Origin: Limisphaera sp.
GTDB taxonomy: Bacteria; Verrucomicrobiota; Verrucomicrobiia; Limisphaerales; Limisphaeraceae
DNA: 64,000 nucleotides
Direction of reading: 5' to 3'
Assembly: GCA_025057755.1 (NCBI GenBank)
Contig: JANWVC010000025.1
Location: 62,001-126,000, forward strand
Each line of letters starts with the position of its first letter. The stretch's first letter is position 1. The notes beneath the pieces were generated by a model, which saw only the letters and a program-made list of their open reading frames with translations, was not told the DNA's origin and made no database searches. Of this stretch, positions 43,539-52,795 are shown in pieces. A program made the translations under genes and the position numbers.

Positions 43539-45548
43539 TCAACCGCGCTTAGCCCATCCAGTCGCGTTCCGCTGCCCATACTCTTGCAACGCCCGGAAGA
43601 CCTCCCGCGCCACCGGTGCACAGGTGGCTCCACCGCTGCCGCCGTCCTCGACCATGACCGCGACGACAAAACTGGGAGATTCATAGGGCGCGAATCCTAC
43701 AAACCATGTGGTGTATCCTCGCAAACGGCCCTGCGCGTCCATGACCTGCGCCGTGCCTGTCTTGCCGCACACGCGAAAGCCTGGCAGCGCTGCCTCCCGA
43801 CCCGTGCCCTCCGGATCTTCAGTGTCTGCCAACATCGCCTCATGCAAAATCCGCAGATGATTCATCGGCAGAGCCACCGTCCGGCGCACCAAGCCGGCAG
43901 GGAACTGCTGGACGCTTGAGCTCGTCCGAGGAAACGGTGCCTCTAAACGGTCCACTAAGCGCGGCTGCAGCAAACGGCCTCCATTGGCCAGGGCGGCATA
44001 GACCAGAGCCATCTGCAAGGGCGTCACGGCCACCGGGCCCTGTCCCATGCAAAGGTTGGCAGTATCCCCGTCCCGCCAAGAAGCGGAGCGCACCTGCGCC
44101 GGCGAAGGGAAAACGCCGGCTGCTTCCTGGCGCGTAGGCAGCCCGATTTTTTGACCCAAACCCAACCGGACTCCCAGTTCTGCCAAACGTTCCACCACGC
44201 CCGGCTGCAAGCCATGATGCACAAAATAACTGTTGCTGGAACGCAGCAAAGCTCGGCGCAGGTTGTACTCACCGGGCGGCGCCGTGTCCCGGATCTTGCG
44301 TCGCCCCACGTAAATGCAACCGCGGTCGGGCCGTGCGGGGTCCGACTGCACCATGTAAGGTGCCGACGGATTCAGTCCGCGGTCCAAAGCAGCCAGGGCC
44401 ACCAGCGGCTTCAAAATGGAACCCGGGACGTATTGCTCTTGGGTGGCCCGATTTACCTGCGCCCGTAGCAACGGGTCGCGAAGCCGATCATACTCGCCAG
44501 CAGGAAATCCCGTGACAAAGTGGTTGGGATTCAGCCCCGGCACCGATACCAGGGCCAACACATCTCCCGTATTCACGTCCAAGGCCACGACGGCCCCGCG
44601 GACGTTGGCACCCACGCGTAATAAGGCCTGTTCCGCCGCGAGTTGAATCCGCCAGTCCAGCGTCAGAACCACATCCAGGCCGGGCTCTGCCGGACTCCAA
44701 ATCTGCTCGGCCTGCTTGTAGCCAAGATGATTGACCCAGACGGACTTCACGCCGGCGCGGCCGCGCAAAAATGAGTCATAAGCCGCTTCAATTCCGACCA
44801 CCCCGCGATAATCCGGCAAACGATATGAGTAATCTGCTTCCTCACCTTCGGCGGAGCGGTCATCGCGAATCAGATAACCCAACAAATGTCCGGCTGTGGC
44901 TTGGAACGGATATACCCGCAAAGGCAACACGTCGATGTCAGCTCCCTGCGGCAATGCGGGCGCTTCCGCCACGCGCGCCGCCTGCTCCACCTTAAGATTC
45001 ACCAAGACCGGATAGGGCAGCGCCAGTTGGCTCAAATAATGCCGACGAAATCGCTCAGCGTCGAACGCAATGGGATTGCCCAAAACTTCGCTCAACTGCC
45101 GCACGGCATTGCTTACCACGCGCAGGCGCGCCGTCCATTGAAGCTCCTCAAGCTGAGATCGGCTCAACCGCACTGCTTGTGTCACCACCTGCGCCGACCC
45201 ACGCCCAAAGGTCCACAGCGACGCACGGTGCACGACCTCCACAGGACGAATCCGCCCGTACTCTTGACGAAACTCCCGACTCAGTTCCTCGAGATAAAGT
45301 CCCAAATTGAACGACGGTTGAGTATCAGCTAACACCACTCCGGTACGATCCAGAATACGACCGCGGGCAGCTGGTACGCGAACAGTTCGCACGGCTTGAA
45401 TCTCCAGTTGACCTTGGTAGGTGTGGCGCGAGGCCACTTGGATCCACCACAACCCGACCAATAGAACGACCAAACCGGCCAGGACCAAGACGGCTAAGCC
45501 GTTGACCGCTCGGTTGTCGTGCTCGGCTGGATCCAAGAGGGACATCAT
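43539..45548 (-). CDS. mrdA: Penicillin-binding protein 2 (elongasome transpeptidase)
   Basis: A monofunctional class B transpeptidase. One membrane anchor (LAVLVLAGLVVLLVGLWWIQV), the pedestal with ARGRILDRTGVVLADT, and a transpeptidase domain with the SxxK box in VPGSILKPLVALAAL (SILK instead of the common STFK), the SxN box in LRSSNSYFVHHG, and the KTG box in FRVCGKTGTAQV. The start at 45548 gives 669 residues and follows AAGGTGGG. It lies between mreD and rodA. Confidence 0.95.
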   Translation of the reverse strand: MMSLLDPAEHDNRAVNGLAVLVLAGLVVLLVGLWWIQVASRHTYQGQLEIQAVRTVRVPAARGRILDRTGVVLADTQPSFNLGLYLEELSREFRQEYGRIRPVEVVHRASLWTFGRGSAQVVTQAVRLSRSQLEELQWTARLRVVSNAVRQLSEVLGNPIAFDAERFRRHYLSQLALPYPVLVNLKVEQAARVAEAPALPQGADIDVLPLRVYPFQATAGHLLGYLIRDDRSAEGEEADYSYRLPDYRGVVGIEAAYDSFLRGRAGVKSVWVNHLGYKQAEQIWSPAEPGLDVVLTLDWRIQLAAEQALLRVGANVRGAVVALDVNTGDVLALVSVPGLNPNHFVTGFPAGEYDRLRDPLLRAQVNRATQEQYVPGSILKPLVALAALDRGLNPSAPYMVQSDPARPDRGCIYVGRRKIRDTAPPGEYNLRRALLRSSNSYFVHHGLQPGVVERLAELGVRLGLGQKIGLPTRQEAAGVFPSPAQVRSASWRDGDTANLCMGQGPVAVTPLQMALVYAALANGGRLLQPRLVDRLEAPFPRTSSSVQQFPAGLVRRTVALPMNHLRILHEAMLADTEDPEGTGREAALPGFRVCGKTGTAQVMDAQGRLRGYTTWFVGFAPYESPSFVVAVMVEDGGSGGATCAPVAREVFRALQEYGQRNATGWAKRG

Positions 45549-45564
45549 CCCACCTTCGGTCACT

Positions 45565-46119
45565 TCATTGCCGGCCTCGGCGAATTTCGCGATCCGGCCG
45601 AAATGTGCCCGGCTCCGGCTTGCGGAAGGCAAACCAGCGTTCCACCTGGCGAAACAGCCGAAACATGAGCGGCGTGGCCAGTCCGCTGCTCAATGCCAGC
45701 ACCGTCCAAGGGACTACACTGTTCCATCCTACCAATGGTTGGCGCCCCAGGCTTAACAACAGTACTCCAGTCAAAAAAGGCACTGCAGCCCCCGCACCGA
45801 AGCCCAGGATGAACTGAGCAAATGTCTGTTCCCGTAAAATGAAGTCTCGTCGCCCGTGCAGCAACCACCCCACAAGGCCGAGCGGCAGACAACTGACACC
45901 GACCGGATTGCCCGAAACGCTGTCTAGCATGAAGCCCCCCAGCAGACCCAACAAAACGACGTTCCATACCGATGTGCGCAACGCCGTGTGCACCATCAGG
46001 GCGGGAAGGAAGTCCGGCTGTGTTCCTACCCATGGTTGCAGACTGGGCGCAGCGGTTTGCACAAACACGCTGAGCCATGCCAGGCAAACGGTCGCCACCG
46101 TATGGAAGCTGGTCAGCAT
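45565..46119 (-). CDS. mreD: Rod-shape-determining protein MreD
   Basis: A 184-residue integral membrane protein with about five helices: FHTVATVCLAWLSVFVQTAA, FLPALMVHTALRTSVWNVVL LGLLGGFMLDSVSGNPVGVS and FGAGAAVPFLTGVLLLSL. The middle 'GGF..D..SG.P.G...L' pattern fits MreD. MreD is poorly conserved, so the call also depends on its place between mreC and mrdA. A competing ORF at 45560-46129 in another frame is a shadow. Confidence 0.85.
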   Translation of the reverse strand: MLTSFHTVATVCLAWLSVFVQTAAPSLQPWVGTQPDFLPALMVHTALRTSVWNVVLLGLLGGFMLDSVSGNPVGVSCLPLGLVGWLLHGRRDFILREQTFAQFILGFGAGAAVPFLTGVLLLSLGRQPLVGWNSVVPWTVLALSSGLATPLMFRLFRQVERWFAFRKPEPGTFRPDREIRRGRQ

Positions 46120-46219
46120 GGCCTGACATCCTCGAGCTGAGGCCTCCGATTGCCGTTTAGGATCTTTTGATAGGCCCGGCGGAGAGGACTTATGCCAGCT
46201 GATTGTCGCTTTTGGATCT

Positions 46220-47029
46220 TCATGGCCATAACACCCACACTTCTTCCAAGGAATTTACCGGTGCAGCCAACTGAACCGTGGCCTCGATGTAGAGCCCATG
46301 CTCCATGGGATGAACGTCCAAAATGCTCCCGATAGGAATGCCCGAAGGGAAAACCCCGCCCAGTCCGCTAGTGACCACCGCTTGGCCTGGGTGCACTCGG
46401 GCGCCTCGCGGCAGATAACGCAACAAAACCAGGTCTCGGGGCAGAGGGTCCGCCGGCACAATGAGGCCCACGTCTCGCGTTTCGTTGAGAACACGAGCCG
46501 AGACACGGCAGTTAGGGTCGCCCACAAGCACCACGCGTGCGTGGAATGGGCCCACCTCCGCAATGCGGCCCACCAGTCCTTCAGGGACTAACACCGGCAA
46601 TGCGGGGGTCACCCCGTCACGAGCACCCAGATTGATCTGCAATGTCCGCCACCATGGGGTCGGTTCCCGAAGTGTCACACGGGCCAGACGCAAACGGTCG
46701 CGCCAGGGCGACTGTTCCCGCCAACCCAAGAGGCGGCGAAGTCGCGCGTTTTCTCGGCCCCATTCGGCCGCTTGCAGGGCCTCCAGCCGGAGTCGCTCGT
46801 TTTCCCGCCGCAGCCACTCATTCTGCTGGAGCAAATCCCGTCGGGACAACACGACCTCGCCGGCTTGCTGCCAGACCTGCTGGACGGTGCCCGCCAGTCC
46901 CAACAAGGGCAAGTAGCACGCACCCACGGTTACCTTGACCTTGGTCGCCCATTCATCCGGCAGGCTTAACAGCAGCAGACTGATTCCAGCCAGCAAACCC
47001 AGGGCGACCGAATGCGATCGCTTCCACAT
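46220..47029 (-). CDS. mreC: Rod-shape-determining protein MreC
   Basis: A bitopic periplasmic scaffold of the elongasome. A short cytoplasmic N-terminus and membrane helix (VALGLLAGISLLLLSLP) lead to a coiled coil (about 55-100, RRDLLQQNEWLRRENERLRL). The C-terminal two-lobed beta domain has GARDGVTPALPVLVPEGLVGRIAEV, ARVVLVGDPNCRVSARVL, and YLPRGARVHPGQAVVTSGLG, then GIPIGSIL. I start at the ATG at 47029 (269 residues). It is 42 bases downstream of mreB. Confidence 0.95.
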   Translation of the reverse strand: MWKRSHSVALGLLAGISLLLLSLPDEWATKVKVTVGACYLPLLGLAGTVQQVWQQAGEVVLSRRDLLQQNEWLRRENERLRLEALQAAEWGRENARLRRLLGWREQSPWRDRLRLARVTLREPTPWWRTLQINLGARDGVTPALPVLVPEGLVGRIAEVGPFHARVVLVGDPNCRVSARVLNETRDVGLIVPADPLPRDLVLLRYLPRGARVHPGQAVVTSGLGGVFPSGIPIGSILDVHPMEHGLYIEATVQLAAPVNSLEEVWVLWP

Positions 47030-47071
47030 GCCGTTCTCTCCACGCACGGTGCCAATGCCGAGCGCGGGGAA

Positions 47072-48094
47072 CTAACCAGAATGCGTGACGCGTTTGAGGA
47101 ATTCCAAATGTTGCAACACCCGGCCGGTCCCCTCGGCCACGGCGCTGAGGGGATCCTCAGCAATATGCACCGGCAGGCCCGTCTCTTCTGCGACCAACCG
47201 GTCAATGCCGCGTATCAAAGAGCCGCCGCCAGCCATCACAATACCACGATCCACCAAATCGCCTGCCAGTTCAGGTGGACAACGTTCCAAAGTCAGGCGG
47301 ATGGACTCCAAGATGGCGGACAATGGCTCACGCAGCGCTTCCCGGATTTCTTCCGACCGGATGGTCAGGGTCTTGGGCAGCCCTGTGCTCAAATCGCGTC
47401 CCTTGACCTCCATGGTCAGTTCCTGCTCCAGCGGATAGGCTGAGCCGATCCGAATCTTGATCTCTTCCGCTGTGCGCTCGCCAATCAACAAGTTGTAGGC
47501 GCGCTTCATGTGCGCAATGATGGCCTCGTCCATTTCGTCGCCGCCCACCCGCAGGCTCCGGCTGAAGACAATGCCGGCCAAGGAGATGATGGCAATTTCA
47601 CAGGTACCTCCACCGATGTCCACGATCATGTTGCCGGCCGGCTCGTCTACCGGCAGACCCACACCGATGGCAGAAGCCATCGGCTGCTCGATTAGGTACA
47701 CCTCACGGGCACCGGCATGCATGGCCGAGTCCTTCACCGCCCGTCTCTCCACTTCCGTGATGCCCGAGGGCACCGCCACCACCACGCGCGGCGCGATCAA
47801 TTTGCGATGATGCACTTGCTGGATGAAATGCCGCAACATCGCCTCGGTGATCTCGAAATCAGCAATGACGCCGTCTTTCATGGGGCGGATGGCCACAATG
47901 TTGCCCGGCGTCCGCCCGAGCATCCGCTTGGCCTTTTCACCCACCGCCAACACGTTGGTTGTTCCGGCTTCGATCGCGACCACCGAGGGCTCCCGCAAGA
48001 CGATCCCGCGGTCCCGCACGTACACCAGCGAGTTGGCTGTGCCCAGGTCGATCCCGATGTCGTTGGAGAACAGACTTTTCAGTTGCGCAAACAT
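47072..48094 (-). CDS. mreB: Rod-shape-determining actin MreB
   Basis: The bacterial actin that organises lateral wall synthesis. Motifs are [20 protein letters not shown] (phosphate 1), [60 protein letters not shown] (phosphate 2) and [17 protein letters not shown] (adenosine). The 340-residue length is standard. It is the first gene of mreB-mreC-mreD-mrdA-rodA-rng and diverges from mpl across a 253-base intergenic region that must contain both promoters. Confidence 0.98.
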   Translation of the reverse strand: MFAQLKSLFSNDIGIDLGTANSLVYVRDRGIVLREPSVVAIEAGTTNVLAVGEKAKRMLGRTPGNIVAIRPMKDGVIADFEITEAMLRHFIQQVHHRKLIAPRVVVAVPSGITEVERRAVKDSAMHAGAREVYLIEQPMASAIGVGLPVDEPAGNMIVDIGGGTCEIAIISLAGIVFSRSLRVGGDEMDEAIIAHMKRAYNLLIGERTAEEIKIRIGSAYPLEQELTMEVKGRDLSTGLPKTLTIRSEEIREALREPLSAILESIRLTLERCPPELAGDLVDRGIVMAGGGSLIRGIDRLVAEETGLPVHIAEDPLSAVAEGTGRVLQHLEFLKRVTHSG

Positions 48095-48347
48095 GAAATG
48101 TCGCCTGTCCGACCCAACCTAGGTGGCAGAATCCCGCATGGTCAAGAGCATTAACGTTCAACTCGACCAGCCGGAGCGGCTCCTCGTAGGAGCATATCCA
48201 ATCCCAGTCTGAACCGGGATCCTCTGCCACAAGATCGTCCGGTTTTGGTGCCGCGCTTCAGCCAGAAAAGATGCGGGAATTAATCCCTACGGAGCTTCCG
48301 ATTGGATCCCATAGTTCGCACTTTTCCTTGGGGGGAAATCCCTTACT

Positions 48348-49781
48348 GTGGCGGGTCGTATGTGGCGTGAGATTCGATCGGTGCATTTTGTGGGGATTTG
48401 CGGCACGGCTATGGCCTCAACTGCGGTTGCGCTGAAGGAACGTGGCTTCCACGTGACAGGTTCGGATCAGAATTGGTATCCCCCCATGTCCACATTTTTG
48501 GCCCGGCACGGCATCCAGGTCATGCCCGGATACGCTGAATCAAATCTTGCACATCGCCCGGACCTGGTGGTCATTGGGAATGCAATCTCACGGGGCAACC
48601 CCGAGGCGGAGTACTGTCTGGAGCACAAGCTGCGTTACTGTTCGCTGCCCGAACTGTTGCGGGAGTGCTTCCTCCGGGGCAAACGATGCATCGTGGTGGC
48701 GGGTACTCATGGCAAGACCACTACCGCCGCACTGTTGGCATGGGTCCTGGATCAAAACGGGTTCAACCCAGGGTTTTTGATCGGAGGCCTGCCGGTCAAT
48801 TTCGAACGAGGCGCCCGATTCACCGACAGCGAGTGGTTTGTCATTGAAGGTGATGAATATGACTCGGCCTTTTTCGACAAACGGAGCAAGTTCCTGCATT
48901 ACCTGCCTGAATGCGTCATTTTAAATAATCTGGAATTTGATCATGCGGATATTTTTCCAGATCTGGCTGCCATCCAACGATCTTTTGCGCAATTGGTGCG
49001 GCTTATCCCACGCAATGGCTTGTTACTGGCCAACGGTGACGACCCAAATTTGGCGCCACTGCTGGATGTCCGATTCTGCCCAGTTCGGCAATTTGGCCTG
49101 GGTGAACACAATGCAATCCGGGCATTCAATATCCAGCTCGGCGCGGGTGCCAGCGTGTTTGAAATCCCCAGTTACCGGTTTCACCTCAACTTACCCGGCG
49201 AATTCAACGTGCGGAATGCCTTGGCCGTCATTGCTTGTGCCAAGCATTACGGACTGTCCAACCGCCAGATCCAGACGGCCTTTGACACCTTTCGAGGTGT
49301 CCGACGCCGCTTAGAAGTGCTCGGCGTGCCTGATGGCGTGACCCTGGTTGACGATTTTGCCCATCATCCAACGGCCATCCGGGTAACGCTGGACGCTTTG
49401 CGCCTGAAATATCCGAACCAACGCCTTTGGGCCGTTTTCGAACCTCGCAGCAACACCACCCGCCGCAATATATTCCAAAAATCCCTGGTCGCGGCTTTTG
49501 CACCGGCGGATCGGGTTGTCATCGCCCCGGTCGCACGCTTGGAACAACTGGCGCCGCACGAACGGCTCGATCCAGAACAGCTTGTGGCTGACCTCAAAGA
49601 GACCGGCAAGCTGGCATGGTATTTCCCCGACGTGGACGCTATTGTGACACATCTGGCCCGCGAAACCAATGGCGGGGATGTAGTGGTCTTGTTCAGCAAC
49701 GGCGGCTTCGGTGGTATTCATGAGAAACTGCTTGATCGCCTGCACCGACGCAGTTTGGTCGCAGCCGTCCGCAAAAGTTAA
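48348..49781 (+). CDS. mpl: UDP-N-acetylmuramate:L-alanyl-gamma-D-glutamyl-meso-diaminopimelate ligase
   Basis: A Mur-ligase family enzyme that recycles tripeptide from cell-wall turnover onto UDP-MurNAc. Motifs are VHFVGICGTAMASTAVALKE (N-terminal Rossmann), IVVAGTHGKTTTAALLAWVL (P-loop), EGDEYDSAFFDKRSKFLHYL (the 'EGDEYDTA.FDKR.KF..Y' signature that separates Mpl from MurC), LNNLEFDHADIFPD, and DDFAHHPTAI. The GTG at 48348 follows a GGGGGGA at suitable spacing; the ATG at 48360 is an alternative. Its position opposite mreB links peptidoglycan recycling with synthesis. Confidence 0.96.
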   Translation: MAGRMWREIRSVHFVGICGTAMASTAVALKERGFHVTGSDQNWYPPMSTFLARHGIQVMPGYAESNLAHRPDLVVIGNAISRGNPEAEYCLEHKLRYCSLPELLRECFLRGKRCIVVAGTHGKTTTAALLAWVLDQNGFNPGFLIGGLPVNFERGARFTDSEWFVIEGDEYDSAFFDKRSKFLHYLPECVILNNLEFDHADIFPDLAAIQRSFAQLVRLIPRNGLLLANGDDPNLAPLLDVRFCPVRQFGLGEHNAIRAFNIQLGAGASVFEIPSYRFHLNLPGEFNVRNALAVIACAKHYGLSNRQIQTAFDTFRGVRRRLEVLGVPDGVTLVDDFAHHPTAIRVTLDALRLKYPNQRLWAVFEPRSNTTRRNIFQKSLVAAFAPADRVVIAPVARLEQLAPHERLDPEQLVADLKETGKLAWYFPDVDAIVTHLARETNGGDVVVLFSNGGFGGIHEKLLDRLHRRSLVAAVRKS

Positions 49782-50452
49782 TCCGGATGTACCGAGGAGC
49801 GCCGGAGGGGTTCCGGATTATGCCCGGCTACTTCCGTGAGGCCGCTGGCTTAAGACCCACCTGCTTCGAACAAGAGGTGTGAACGTGTTTGTTTTTAACC
49901 AGATTTGGAGGGGGAGTCGTCTCCGGGAGAAGGGATTCCATCCTCCTCTCTGAGCCCAGACTACGGGGGTCGCGCGTGCTCCTTGGTCCGGAAGGTTGTG
50001 CTCTTGCTCCGGAAAGTCTGCAGTGTCTAATAGTTCGGCCTCTTGGTCAGTCAAGCTTCTGCAAACTCTATCTGAGGAACGCAGTCCACGTGGGGGGTTG
50101 AGCCCATGGATCGCTCAAAAAAGTTGTCTTGAGGGCTTAGAGGTAAATTCGGGGCTGTTTGCCGTGCTTTTACGCGCAAATGAAATGCCTGAGCAGGCAC
50201 GGTCAGGCGCGCTGCGTGCGATGGGTCTCCACACTGAGTAGCAGCCCGATGGCCCGCCTCAACCTGGGGTGCGCAGTCGCGCCAGGGCGGTGGGGGCATA
50301 GCGAAAAGGTTTGATCTCAGCCAGAGTCATCCATGCAATCAGGAGACTCCCTACCTGTGTTCAGCTTCTGAATCTGGCATCGCTCAACAAACCGGTCAGA
50401 GCCTAAGCGCCTGCTCCTAGGGTCTAAGTCCCGACGCGATTCCTCGACCCAA
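49782..50452. other. Intergenic region after mpl, no recognised gene
   Basis: About 670 bases between convergent mpl and the nuclease-ThuA gene. An inverted repeat AATCCGGA / TCCGGATT (49780-49787 with 49812-49819) begins at the mpl stop and could slow or end transcription, but has no T run. ORFs here are short and lack coding character. Confidence 0.4.
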
Positions 50453-52171
50453 TCAGGGAGACCGCGTCGATCCGGATGGGGACACACCACCAGCCACCCA
50501 GCGAATGGCCTGCTCGACGAGTTTGCGATAGATTGGATGTTCCCAAGCATTACGGTCGTGGCCGCCCTGGATGTAAACCCAACGAGAAAGTTGGTTGGTC
50601 TTGGCCCAGCCGACAATGGGCGTGCTGGACGGCTCATCGGTCAGCAGCAAAGGCTTGACGTCGGGTGCGACCCAGTAGTCTTGGTATGTTTCATCCAGGA
50701 TCTCGTAATCGGTTAGCCCACGGGTAACCGGGTGTTCCGGATCCGCGATTCGGATGCGGAACCGCACGTCATGGCGATAACGAGACGCAGGAAGTTGCTG
50801 CCCGTCACGAGTGATCGAATGGAAAAGGTATTGCCCGCCTAACAGCCTGGCGTACTCCTCCCAATTTGGGTAAGCCGCAAGAGCGTGGTGCAAAGCCACG
50901 ACGCCTGTGCCACGGGTTGTGACCCGAACAAAATGCTCTCGATCGACCGGGTCAATCGTTCGCCACATGTCATACAAAACCACCACGTCATACTGGCCAT
51001 TGCGCTCGGGCCGAAACCAAAGATGCGCTCGGGGATGTTCCACCACCCGAAAACTGACATTTGTCATGCCGGTGAACAGGGCCAAAAACGGAAGACGATC
51101 ATAGTCGTGACCTCCAGTTACAACCAGCACCCGCAGCCGGCCGGTTTTGCCTGCCGTCCGTTCTTGCAGACGCCTCTCCCAAAATGTGTCTCTCGGAGCT
51201 TGTGCCCACGCTGTGGTCCAGAGATCGGCCAACATCTGGGCGGCCGCCACCACTTGCGTTTCGAGGAAAAGCCGGCCTTCTATGCCCTCAACCCCCAGCC
51301 CACTGAACTTGCCCTGCTTCTGCAACGCGTACAGAGGTTCCACCTGGCGATGTTGCTCTTCCAACCATCCGGTCAGCATCCGGAACAATCCATCTGGGGT
51401 AACAGCTTCTTCGCGAACTTGGGCGACTCGAAGCCTTTTCCGCAGTGTCTCAACTTGGATCCCGCCCGTTTGTTCGAAATAACCGCCGTCAATCCATGCG
51501 TGGATGCCCCGGTTGGTGGTGTACGCATGCGGATTGTCGCCCACCCAGCCATGATGATGCCGCGTGGTATGCAGCGGTTGGGTCGCATCTCCCACAAAAT
51601 GACTTAAGATTCCCATCGCATACAGGACATTCTCACGGGCATTGATCGTCTCCTCTGGATAAGCCCCATAGGACTCGCAGGCGTGTAGAAAAGCGAACGC
51701 CGACTTCACTCGGCTCACGCATTCGCTCAGAGTCCATGGAAGAAAGCCGGGGAAAGCCTGGCTACGGTCCCGATCACGTTGCGGAGGAATGGGGTCAAAC
51801 CTTTCCGGATTCCGTGCGCGCGCATCGAGAACTCGGAAGGCGAACTCATAGCGGAACAGAGGCAGCTCATGAAGGCGCAAGCCAATGGGGGCAAGATCCT
51901 CAACATCTAAATAGTGATCCGGAGCGGTCGCGTGGCTAAAGGTAATATCGGCACTCGTGTTTCGCCATCGGTCTGGTTCGCCAGACAGAAACAGCAGCCG
52001 CTCCCGCGCCATGGGCTCATGCACGAATGCCGGGAAATTGGTGGGCAAGGCTCCCAGGGCCAGATCCACAATCGACCGATGCACTTCATAATCCCAAGCC
52101 CGAGCGAGATGCAGCCCGATTGCAAGCCAGATCCATGCGAGACTCTTTCTCATGAAACGTATCGCGCTCAT
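50453..52171 (-). CDS. Secreted S1/P1-nuclease or phospholipase-C-like domain fused to ThuA domain
   Basis: The real gene starts near 52171 (or 52153); the 793-residue ORF carries an unrelated leader. A signal peptide (MRKSLAWIWLAIGLHLARA) ends before WDYEVH, placing Trp at the mature N-terminus as required in S1/P1 nucleases and zinc phospholipase C. Other zinc ligands of that superfamily are visible: APDHYLDVED, ILSHFVGDATQPLH, and GIHAWIDGGYFE. The C-terminal ~230 residues are ThuA-like (glutamine-amidotransferase fold): LRVLVVTGGHDYDRLPFLAL, GTGVVALHHALAAYPNWEEY, EHPVTRGLTDYEILDETY, VYIQGGHDRNAW. The combination suggests an exported hydrolase; substrate unknown. Confidence 0.82.
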   Translation of the reverse strand: MSAIRFMRKSLAWIWLAIGLHLARAWDYEVHRSIVDLALGALPTNFPAFVHEPMARERLLFLSGEPDRWRNTSADITFSHATAPDHYLDVEDLAPIGLRLHELPLFRYEFAFRVLDARARNPERFDPIPPQRDRDRSQAFPGFLPWTLSECVSRVKSAFAFLHACESYGAYPEETINARENVLYAMGILSHFVGDATQPLHTTRHHHGWVGDNPHAYTTNRGIHAWIDGGYFEQTGGIQVETLRKRLRVAQVREEAVTPDGLFRMLTGWLEEQHRQVEPLYALQKQGKFSGLGVEGIEGRLFLETQVVAAAQMLADLWTTAWAQAPRDTFWERRLQERTAGKTGRLRVLVVTGGHDYDRLPFLALFTGMTNVSFRVVEHPRAHLWFRPERNGQYDVVVLYDMWRTIDPVDREHFVRVTTRGTGVVALHHALAAYPNWEEYARLLGGQYLFHSITRDGQQLPASRYRHDVRFRIRIADPEHPVTRGLTDYEILDETYQDYWVAPDVKPLLLTDEPSSTPIVGWAKTNQLSRWVYIQGGHDRNAWEHPIYRKLVEQAIRWVAGGVSPSGSTRSP

Positions 52172-52468
52172 GCCTGGTTGTAGACTAGCCGAGAGTGCAT
52201 GCGAATGGCAAAAAGCAACCCATCGGAAGCATCGGTCCCATCTGTGGTTGTATCTTTCCGCGAGCAACCTGTGGCGACGGCGGGCAAAGACGTACGCTAG
52301 AAAGTGCGGTTTTGGCTCCGAATGGCGTCCTTGCTGGGATCTCGTCTGCCCGCTCGGGCAATTTTGGACCTTCTTTGGCCCTGTGTAATGCCCCTGGCGC
52401 CGCGAGCGTTCGTTACGGCTCGAGGGCTGGACGCAGCGTGAAGGTTGGCATATGCTGAGACAAACGTT
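52172..52468. other. Divergent promoter region between nuclease-ThuA and xseB-dxs
   Basis: About 300 bases between divergent genes. No coding ORF is supportable. It should contain promoters for both directions; I could not pick out reliable -35/-10 pairs. Confidence 0.4.
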
Positions 52469-52768
52469 ATGGCCAAGTCGGCTCAGCAGGAAGCCAGTTC
52501 GACATCGGAAGACCTCTCGTTCGAGCAGGTCCTCGAACGATTGGAGGCCATCGTAGAGGCGATGGAAAGCGGGGAGCTCCCGCTGGAGCGCATGCTGGCC
52601 GAGTACGAACAGGGCATGAAACTGGCGGCCATCTGCGCCCAGAAACTGGCCGAAGCCGAATTGAAAGTACAGGAATTGGAAAAGACCGCCGAAGGGCGGT
52701 TCCGGTTGAAACCTTTTGGTACGGATCAACCGCCCGCCGAAGGCTCCCCGGCCACTGAGCCGTCTTGA
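52469..52768 (+). CDS. xseB: Exodeoxyribonuclease VII small subunit
   Basis: A 99-residue protein from the ATG at 52469. The XseB helical hairpin is clear: LSFEQVLERLEAIVEAMESG ELPLERMLAEYEQGMKLAAI, then CAQKLAEAELKVQELEK. Short extensions flank it: a Ser/Gln-rich head and an acidic Pro-rich tail. Exo VII degrades single-stranded DNA; the large subunit XseA is not in the window. It is 27 bases ahead of dxs, a common order in Gram-negative bacteria. Confidence 0.95.
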   Translation: MAKSAQQEASSTSEDLSFEQVLERLEAIVEAMESGELPLERMLAEYEQGMKLAAICAQKLAEAELKVQELEKTAEGRFRLKPFGTDQPPAEGSPATEPS

Positions 52769-52795
52769 AGCATCAACTTGGAATTGTTCCGCCTC

